Shown piece by piece: positions 25,151-30,233 of a DNA stretch of 30,233 nt. The stretch spans positions 1 to 30,233 of the forward strand of contig CAYLXX010000010.1 in NCBI GenBank assembly GCA_964387955.1. The letters run 5' to 3'. This DNA comes from CAYLXX01 sp964387955 (GTDB lineage Bacteria > Patescibacteriota > Microgenomatia > UBA1406 > GWC2-37-13). The position numbers and the translations under genes were made by a program. The notes beneath the pieces were generated by a model that saw nothing but the letters and a program-made list of their open reading frames with translations, did not search any database and was not told the origin of the DNA. The stretch's first letter is position 1, and each line of letters opens with the position of its first letter.

Positions 25151-25159
25151 TGTTACAAT
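25151..25159 (+). promoter_or_regulatory. Extended -10 promoter of the Wzx-like flippase gene, near-leaderless
   Basis: TGT followed by TACAAT (25154-25159) forms an extended -10 element, and the ATG at 25167 follows after 7 nt. No -35 box is evident, as expected for extended -10 promoters. It lies divergent to the gmd promoter in a 58-nt gap. Confidence 0.5.
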
Positions 25160-25166
25160 TAACTTC

Positions 25167-26444
25167 ATGCTTAAAAGGATTAATACCTTCATCAGAATAC
25201 CAACTAGTCGCCATATCATCATAAATACCCTCGGAAATTACTTAAACGTCGCTTTTACGGCATTCTTTGCCCTTCTGCTTGTACGAATACTGACTCCTGT
25301 TCAATATGGAGTCTTGAGCGTACTTCTGGGCATCGCTTACGTACTAGCAAATGTGCTTGATTTTGGTACTACAGCGACAATTTATTCAAATTTACCCACT
25401 CTACACGCCCAAAAAGCCCCTAATTTGTATAGCTTTATCAAAAGTACTTTTTTTTATCAATCGCTTTTTTCACTTGTTGTAATAGCGCTATTGTTTTTGT
25501 TCTTCCCGTTTCTTGACCAGGTATTTTTTAAGACCGGCGCACCTCTTCAGGAGCTCTATTTAACTTCATTTTCAGTGCTTTTTTTAATCTGGCAGAACTT
25601 TATCATGAATCTTTTGTTTGCCACCAAGAATTTTTTTAAGGCCAATCTCTATTTAAACCTTTCCAACGCCATCAAATCCCTTGTCATATTTGTTTTGGTC
25701 TTGTTTCATACCGTCACTGTGGGCTGGGTGATTTTTATCTTTGGTATTGTGGGACCGATGATTTTTTTCCTCCTGATATTATTTGAAAAAAAAGCCGCGG
25801 CCATTGAGGTGTTTCGCGCAACAGTCAAAAGGGAAGAATTTAAATTAGGATATACGCTGACATATTTTGTAGCCTCGCAATTTTTTAATTTAGGCCTGCG
25901 CATGGATCTATTTCTCTTATCATACTTTGGATTAAGAAATGAAGTAGGGTACTATGGTTTGGCGCAAAAAATTATTTTAGCAGTCATCTCTACTGTCGTG
26001 AGCGTGACCCAAGTACTTTCACCAGGGTTCTCACACTATAAAGGTCTTGAAGACCTCAAACGCCAGCTTAAACTAAGCTTTTTATATCTCCTGGCACCGG
26101 CTGGAATATTTTTGCTGTTATTTTTGACTCCTGATTTTATTTTTAAAATTGTTTTCACAGACAGATTCGCAGAAACAGCTCCGGTGACTAAAGCTCTAAG
26201 TTTACCTTTTATCATGTACACATTAGGAAGTATTCCGATGCTTTTTATACTGTACACGGTTAAAAAACCTAAATATATTTTGATCTCCAATGTTACATTT
26301 TTCCTGATTATCACAGGAGCATGTATACGTCTTATCCCAACGTATGGTATTTTCGGGCCACCATTTGCTTTGGCCTTTGCAATGGGCATCTCGATCGCGA
26401 TTCTTGTAGTGGCTTCGTTTATTGAGTATAGAAAACTGAAGTAA
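25167..26444 (+). CDS. Wzx-type polysaccharide flippase (MOP/MATE superfamily)
   Basis: A 425-residue membrane protein with about 12 helices. The N-terminal 'NTLGNYLNVAFTAFFALLLV' and 'RILTPVQYGVLSVLLGI' stretches are the classic start of polysaccharide-synthesis (Wzx/RfbX) flippases, followed by 'VLDFGTTATIYSNLP'. Such proteins move undecaprenyl-linked oligosaccharides to the outer leaflet. The ATG at 25167 is chosen because it begins just before the first helix and right after a -10 element; an upstream ATG at 25080 would overlap gmd. It is transcribed alone and is a different family from the MurJ-like protein at 14551. It ends 11 nt before the convergent dockerin gene. Confidence 0.85.
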   Translation: MLKRINTFIRIPTSRHIIINTLGNYLNVAFTAFFALLLVRILTPVQYGVLSVLLGIAYVLANVLDFGTTATIYSNLPTLHAQKAPNLYSFIKSTFFYQSLFSLVVIALLFLFFPFLDQVFFKTGAPLQELYLTSFSVLFLIWQNFIMNLLFATKNFFKANLYLNLSNAIKSLVIFVLVLFHTVTVGWVIFIFGIVGPMIFFLLILFEKKAAAIEVFRATVKREEFKLGYTLTYFVASQFFNLGLRMDLFLLSYFGLRNEVGYYGLAQKIILAVISTVVSVTQVLSPGFSHYKGLEDLKRQLKLSFLYLLAPAGIFLLLFLTPDFIFKIVFTDRFAETAPVTKALSLPFIMYTLGSIPMLFILYTVKKPKYILISNVTFFLIITGACIRLIPTYGIFGPPFALAFAMGISIAILVVASFIEYRKLK

Positions 26445-26455
26445 AAAAGTACGTT

Positions 26456-27811
26456 TTATGGTGGTAACTGGCCATTACAGTAGGGTACTCGATTAGGTAC
26501 TCCAACACTCATCCCTATTGATTCTCTTATTTTATTAGTATCTGTAATACTAACTGCTCCATCGCAGTCAATATCACCGCAGATTAGTGTAGGGGTTGGA
26601 AATGGCGGAGGGGTAATCTGCGCACATGTTCTCCCAAATTGATTACGGACTATATTGAAATCTTGAACCGTGACTATACCATCACGATTGAGATCGGCAC
26701 GAGCCGGAGTATACGTTGGGGTAGCTGTGGGAGGCTGTGAAGGGACTAGGGTTGGAGTGGGGACTCCATGGTGAAAATTATCATAATCTCGCAAAGAGGC
26801 CACAACCCATTGGGAAATGGCCTGAGCACCTGCTTGTTGAGCTGCTGGATTAGGATGACTATCATAGGTGCAAATATGAGTAACAGGATCTCTTGACGGA
26901 CAGTATTCTGGCTTTAATCTGTTACTGCAACCATCCATATCGCAGACTGCATCATAGGGAGTATCTGTTTTGGCTGTAAAATCAAACCAGTCGAAAACAT
27001 ATATATTGTGTACCTGCACTTGAACTGGATCTTCTCCTAAGAAACCGTTCGGGCCTCTATCTTTAAGCCAATTAGAAAACCTGCGCGTATTGTCGGCATT
27101 TGTTTGATTGGGACCATAGGTATCAGTCTGAGACACAGCCGAAGGAGCCCATATGAGAAAAACCTTGTCTGGATGATGATTGTATATATCACGAAGTCCG
27201 CGATAAGCTGCGGCATAATTCATAAGACTATTTACCGTAGTATCAGGTTGACCAGGAGGTGGCTGGTGCCATTCGGGATCTCCGCCTAACGGAATATTTT
27301 GTCCTATATATGACGGTCCTGTAATTTGATCAACTGTATAGCAATGCTCATACATCATGGCATTCGGTTGACCATTGCTATATCTATCCATCTGTTCATG
27401 GAAGATTGTCGAACCATGGTCAGAGGTTGTTGCGTCGTGCCAATAGGTGAAATACTCTTGCGGACTGTTATTATCATAGATTAAAGGAGCATCGGTATTT
27501 TGATTGTATGTTAATTCAGGTATTTCAGATGCGAGATCGTGGATCATAGCTGGTAAATACCTAAGATCGTTATACCAGACATATCCGCCTGTACTATGAT
27601 GGTAAAAATTATATGTCCGTATAGAAAGCGTTGGTGTAGGACTCACGAGAACTACATTTTGTAGACTGGTTGCGGCATGTGAATTTTTATCAAGGTTATT
27701 ACTGAGAAATCTATTTGCGTAAATCGTGAAGAGAAGAGTAAGGATAAGCAATGCTAAGAGTACGAATGTATTTCGTGAAGGTGGAGAATTCTTGAAATGA
27801 AATCCAGACAT
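26456..27811 (-). CDS. Membrane-anchored SGNH-hydrolase-like protein with two dockerin repeats
   Basis: A 451-residue exported protein. A basic N-terminus and one hydrophobic segment (16-30) form a signal anchor. The ~65-345 region looks like an SGNH/GDSL-type hydrolase: 'FYHHSTGGYVWYND' (69-82, candidate nucleophile Ser73), 'IWAPSAV' in the middle and 'YDSHPNPAAQQAGAQAI' with Asp317/His319 in the expected C-terminal position. A Pro/Thr linker ('TPTLVPSQPPTATPTYTP') leads to two calcium-binding dockerin half-repeats, 'ADLNRDGIVTVQDF' (372-385) and 'GDIDCDGAVSITD' (412-424). A role in de-esterifying or trimming surface glycan is a reasonable guess. The hydrolase call is tentative (about 0.5); the dockerin repeats are clear. 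Confidence 0.75.
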   Translation of the reverse strand: MSGFHFKNSPPSRNTFVLLALLILTLLFTIYANRFLSNNLDKNSHAATSLQNVVLVSPTPTLSIRTYNFYHHSTGGYVWYNDLRYLPAMIHDLASEIPELTYNQNTDAPLIYDNNSPQEYFTYWHDATTSDHGSTIFHEQMDRYSNGQPNAMMYEHCYTVDQITGPSYIGQNIPLGGDPEWHQPPPGQPDTTVNSLMNYAAAYRGLRDIYNHHPDKVFLIWAPSAVSQTDTYGPNQTNADNTRRFSNWLKDRGPNGFLGEDPVQVQVHNIYVFDWFDFTAKTDTPYDAVCDMDGCSNRLKPEYCPSRDPVTHICTYDSHPNPAAQQAGAQAISQWVVASLRDYDNFHHGVPTPTLVPSQPPTATPTYTPARADLNRDGIVTVQDFNIVRNQFGRTCAQITPPPFPTPTLICGDIDCDGAVSITDTNKIRESIGMSVGVPNRVPYCNGQLPP

Positions 27812-27816
27812 ACACC

Positions 27817-27845
27817 ACCATATTAAAATTTTAGGGATATGTCAA
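27817..27845 (-). promoter_or_regulatory. Promoter of the SGNH-dockerin gene
   Basis: A perfect TTGACA (27840-27845) and TATGGT (27817-27822, 4 of 6) are 17 nt apart on the minus strand. The ATG at 27811 follows after 5 nt. The overlapping GGTGGTG could act as a weak ribosome-binding site only if transcription begins further upstream. Confidence 0.5.
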
Positions 27846-27862
27846 GAGTTATCAAAAAAAAC

Positions 27863-28396
27863 CTAGCTATTTCGTATTTCGTCAATACTGCGCTTGGAGA
27901 CTGCAGAGAAATCAAAGTTTTTGGCGTCATAATTTTTGACATCGTGCTCATCTTTATGTTTGATAAAAAGCCAGGCATTGGGGGGTCCGAAGTTGCGTGT
28001 CTTCACCAGCGCAAATGACCCGTTTAATTTTTTGCCATGAAGAAAAAACTTGATTTCACCTGATTTTAACCCGTCCTTCATAACTTGCTCTCCTTCTTTA
28101 ATATCTGTAATTTGTTTTCGAACTCCTTTGGCGATCTCAACCTCAGGTGTATATGTGCCCTCATCCCAGATCATCACTGGACCTGCGCCGTGTTCACCTT
28201 CTGGAATCACGCCCTCAAAATGGCGATAGCTCATGGGGTGATCATTGACTTTCATTGCCAGCCTTTTTACGGTCGGATCAAGCGAAGGACCCTTCGGCAC
28301 CGCCCACGAAGGCATAGTGCCATCAATCTCTATCCGGAAATCATAATGTAAGGAAGTTGCATGATGCTTATGGATCACAAATACTAGTTTTTTCAT
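27863..28396 (-). CDS. Stand-alone LigD-type DNA 3'-phosphoesterase domain protein
   Basis: A 177-residue protein equal to the N-terminal 3'-phosphoesterase (PE) module of bacterial DNA ligase D, which trims 3'-phosphate and 3'-ribonucleotide ends during double-strand break repair. All active-site residues known from Pseudomonas LigD PE are present at matching spacing: His11, His17, Asp19 and Arg21 in 'KHHATSLHYDFR', Lys35, Arg45, His53 in 'NDHP' and Tyr57. 'GVIPEGEHGAGPVMIWDEG' (62-80) is also typical. No ligase or polymerase domain and no Ku gene are in the window. The start at 28396 overlaps the stop of the dockerin gene as ATGA; an ATG at 28420 is a poorer fit. Cytosolic by sequence. Confidence 0.93.
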   Translation of the reverse strand: MKKLVFVIHKHHATSLHYDFRIEIDGTMPSWAVPKGPSLDPTVKRLAMKVNDHPMSYRHFEGVIPEGEHGAGPVMIWDEGTYTPEVEIAKGVRKQITDIKEGEQVMKDGLKSGEIKFFLHGKKLNGSFALVKTRNFGPPNAWLFIKHKDEHDVKNYDAKNFDFSAVSKRSIDEIRNS

Positions 28397-30096
28397 GGTG
28401 TAGGAGTAGGTTTTATACACTCAAGTCCAAAGTTATTACGTAAAATCACAAAATCAGAAACATCTACTACGCCGCTATGATTTATATCAGCGCAAAAATC
28501 ATCAGATGGTTGACAGGCACTTCCAAATTCACGATGAAGTATAGAAAAATCAGTTGAGTTCACACGTGTATCATGATTGATATCGGCGTCACACGGGCCG
28601 TAAATAATAGGTGTCGGTGTAGGCAAAGGTTGCTCAAAAATCGTTACTAGCGCACTTCTAAACTGACCGTGCAAATATTGATGACCTATATACACAGTAC
28701 CGGTTGAATCACTCGAGGAAGTAAAAGTATAAGGATTGGCCAGCATATCTTTTTCGGGCTGGGTCATGTATGTATATTGCGCCGTATCGCTTGTTTCATA
28801 TCCGCTTCCGATATATGGTCCAACAACTGTGCCCATAGTCGTGCTAAACCAATGTGTGTCTGCAGTAGATGCATCAAAGGTATTCTGGCCAAATAAGCCG
28901 CCGGGATTGCGAGCATCAATCAGGTGACCTTGGAGAGATGAAGCCTGTGGATCAAAATTTCGAAAAACTACCATATCAGAACCATTGCGGTACGCGCTTG
29001 GGCCATATGAACCGTATACTATTTTTTGCGTGGGTTGACCGCTCATATGCCTCATAGACATACCGTAAATATATCCTTGCGAATGAATTTGCCCAACGAA
29101 AGAGTACGTTCCCAGTTGAATCACATCCAGCGGAATCCCGGGATCAATTGAAAAATGATATTGATATAAATAATTTATACGTTGACCTCCATGGGCTGTG
29201 TCGCAATGAGTACCGTTGGGGATACAATGATTCACTAAAGCATAGATTGTCTGGTGAGTCGAATCATCGGGGTCAAAAAACATGCCGCTTACAGTATCTG
29301 AAAAAGTTGTTGGGTCGGGACGGGGCAGAAGCCATTTCCTCATCTGCCCATCTTCAAGATAATAGAGATACCACTGAGACCCATCGTTATAGTAAGTTGC
29401 CATACCTCGATTTCCATAGGACACCATATCATTCATCCCAGACATATGCGTACCGGGTCTGCTCGCATCCGTGATCTCGGTCAATGTACCATCTGCCTGC
29501 CATCGTAAAAGGCCTGTAGTACCCAATACATATGTATCAGTATTTTGTTGATCGAATACCTGGAGAGTTTTACTGATCACATTACCTGATAAACCAAGGA
29601 ATTGATCGGCCGGTACTAAAACAAGATTTTGCCATTCAGTATCCTCAGGTGCTTTCAGTGCAAATCCGCTTAAACCCCCGATTATCATCTGATTATTTTG
29701 TAAAGTATTCATCGAACTTACGCCATAATAAGTGAAAAAATTATACGAAGGAAAAAATCGATCGTCAGGAACTACTTTGACAGTTTTACCTTGCCAGTTA
29801 CCAGTAATCGGTAAATTCGGCTGTTGAGTAAGCGAAGGAAAAACTGCGATGCTACTCAATGAAACAGATTTCGGTGGTGCGGACTGAAGAGTAATCTCTT
29901 TATATCCTGATATTTTCTGGCCTTGAATTTTTGGTTTATTTATCTCAGCAGCCTTGGATTGATTAGAAAAATTTGCCTGTTTATTGAAAATGAAGTCTAC
30001 ATTCACTATTAACCCAACCAAGATAAGTAAACCCAGGACCGTGAGAATGGTATGTAAGTTATGCTTTTTGACCTGAGGCTTATCATCGTTCTCCAT
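28393..30096 (-). CDS. Membrane-anchored surface protein with C-terminal dockerin repeats
   Basis: A 567-residue exported protein. A charged N-terminus (1-14) and a hydrophobic segment (about 15-37) form a signal anchor. The ~90-480 region is a large extracytoplasmic domain rich in Tyr, Trp, Gly and Asp with repeated strand-turn patterns ('IIGGLSGFAL', 'VLGTTGLLRW', 'IYALVNH'), possibly a beta-propeller; I do not recognise the family. A 'PLPTPTPII' linker precedes two dockerin half-repeats, 'DADINHDTRVNSTDF' (503-517) and 'CADINHSGVVDVSDF' (534-548), and the chain ends in 'KPTPTP'. It is the first gene of a two-gene unit with the phosphoesterase. No cohesin partner is visible in the window. 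Confidence 0.8.
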   Translation of the reverse strand: MENDDKPQVKKHNLHTILTVLGLLILVGLIVNVDFIFNKQANFSNQSKAAEINKPKIQGQKISGYKEITLQSAPPKSVSLSSIAVFPSLTQQPNLPITGNWQGKTVKVVPDDRFFPSYNFFTYYGVSSMNTLQNNQMIIGGLSGFALKAPEDTEWQNLVLVPADQFLGLSGNVISKTLQVFDQQNTDTYVLGTTGLLRWQADGTLTEITDASRPGTHMSGMNDMVSYGNRGMATYYNDGSQWYLYYLEDGQMRKWLLPRPDPTTFSDTVSGMFFDPDDSTHQTIYALVNHCIPNGTHCDTAHGGQRINYLYQYHFSIDPGIPLDVIQLGTYSFVGQIHSQGYIYGMSMRHMSGQPTQKIVYGSYGPSAYRNGSDMVVFRNFDPQASSLQGHLIDARNPGGLFGQNTFDASTADTHWFSTTMGTVVGPYIGSGYETSDTAQYTYMTQPEKDMLANPYTFTSSSDSTGTVYIGHQYLHGQFRSALVTIFEQPLPTPTPIIYGPCDADINHDTRVNSTDFSILHREFGSACQPSDDFCADINHSGVVDVSDFVILRNNFGLECIKPTPTP

Positions 30097-30105
30097 TGAT
30101 ATTTA

Positions 30106-30134
30106 TTTATGCCAAAAACAGATTACGAAGTCAA
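30106..30134 (-). promoter_or_regulatory. Promoter of the dockerin-phosphoesterase unit, near-leaderless
   Basis: On the minus strand TTGACT (30129-30134) and CATAAA (30106-30111) are 17 nt apart. The ATG at 30096 follows after 9 nt. The -35 is strong and the -10 moderate. It lies just downstream of the tRNA gene. Confidence 0.45.
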
Positions 30135-30159
30135 CTCCAGAAGTAATAGATGATAATCT

Positions 30160-30233
30160 TGGAGCGGGATAGGGGAGTCGAACCCCTTTCCTCTGCTTGG
30201 AAAGCAGATATTAGGCCGTTTAACTAATCCCGC
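30160..30233 (-). tRNA. tRNA-Gly (anticodon UCC)
   Basis: A complete 74-nt cloverleaf including an encoded CCA. The 7-bp acceptor stem (GCGGGAT with ATCCCGC) is perfect, the discriminator base is U as in bacterial tRNA-Gly, and the anticodon arm is TCTGC-TTTCCAA-GCAGA with anticodon TCC. The T-arm is AGGGG-TTCGACT-CCCCT. The 5' end coincides with the last base of the window, so its promoter lies outside. It reads GGA and GGG. Confidence 0.97.

Noticed and set aside
26036..26389. Antisense open frame of 117 residues within the Wzx-like gene, and other antisense frames such as 20421-20804 and 17061-17417
   Set aside because: They lie entirely or mostly opposite well-supported genes, have no recognisable domain and no promoter; they are reading-frame shadows.
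27863..28396. Truncated remnant of a full ligase D gene
   Set aside because: The domain is complete with all catalytic residues, ends cleanly, and no ligase or polymerase sequence follows; stand-alone PE proteins are known.
1..30233. CRISPR array, prophage, insertion sequence or integrated element next to the tRNA
   Set aside because: No spaced repeats, transposase, integrase or duplicated tRNA end (att site) could be seen; the only long direct repeat is the assembly duplication at the N gap.

Overview
The window is a surface-glycan biosynthesis locus from a low-GC, very compact bacterial genome. It most resembles a Candidate Phyla Radiation (Patescibacteria) bacterium of the Microgenomates type. 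This placement is an inference from ATGA-coupled genes, convergent genes that overlap by 12-14 nt, few visible Shine-Dalgarno sequences, and membrane-anchored dockerin-repeat proteins with Pro/Thr linkers. TGA is used as a stop in several ATGA couplings, so this is not the UGA=Gly code of Gracilibacteria/SR1. No phage, IS or CRISPR signal was seen, and there is no gene-free stretch above about 100 nt apart from the assembly gap.

Layout. (A) 584-4051, minus strand: rfbF, rfbG, a sugar C-methyltransferase and an RmlC-type epimerase form a tight operon that should make a CDP-activated, C-methyl-branched 6-deoxyhexose. (B) 4152-5761, plus strand: a glycerophosphodiesterase-like protein and a 2H-phosphoesterase-like protein, each with its own consensus -10 box just upstream of the ATG. 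(C) 5748-9763, minus strand: an FGGY kinase, two paralogous nucleotidyltransferases and a histidine phosphatase-cupin fusion, which look like a salvage-type route to an unidentified nucleotide-activated sugar or polyol. (D) 9854-21386, plus strand: nine genes in one direction, namely GT2 glycosyltransferases, a GalE-like epimerase, GT-C membrane glycosyltransferases (one fused to a GT2 domain), a MurJ/MviN-like flippase and an acyltransferase-3. (E) 21373-25108, minus strand: gmd followed by two GT-C membrane glycosyltransferases. (F) 25167-26444, plus strand: a Wzx-type flippase. (G) 26456-30096, minus strand: two dockerin-repeat surface proteins, with a stand-alone LigD-type 3'-phosphoesterase translationally coupled to one of them. 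A complete tRNA-Gly(UCC) ends the window. A 5'-truncated, probably DUF218/YdcF-like gene opens it.

Working together (inference): blocks A, C and E supply activated sugars. Cytosolic GT2 enzymes build a lipid-linked chain, one or both flippases export it, and the GT-C enzymes and acyltransferase extend or decorate it outside the membrane. No polymerase or ligase was recognised by sequence, although one of the multi-membrane proteins could have that role.

Assembly note: the 100-N run at 11080-11179 is flanked by identical 55-nt ends. It looks like two overlapping contigs that were not merged. Removing one copy and the Ns restores a single intact GT2 gene.

The strongest candidates for something undescribed are the kinase/nucleotidyltransferase/phosphatase-cupin cassette (C), the phosphoesterase-dockerin coupling (G) and the recurrent leaderless promoter layout.
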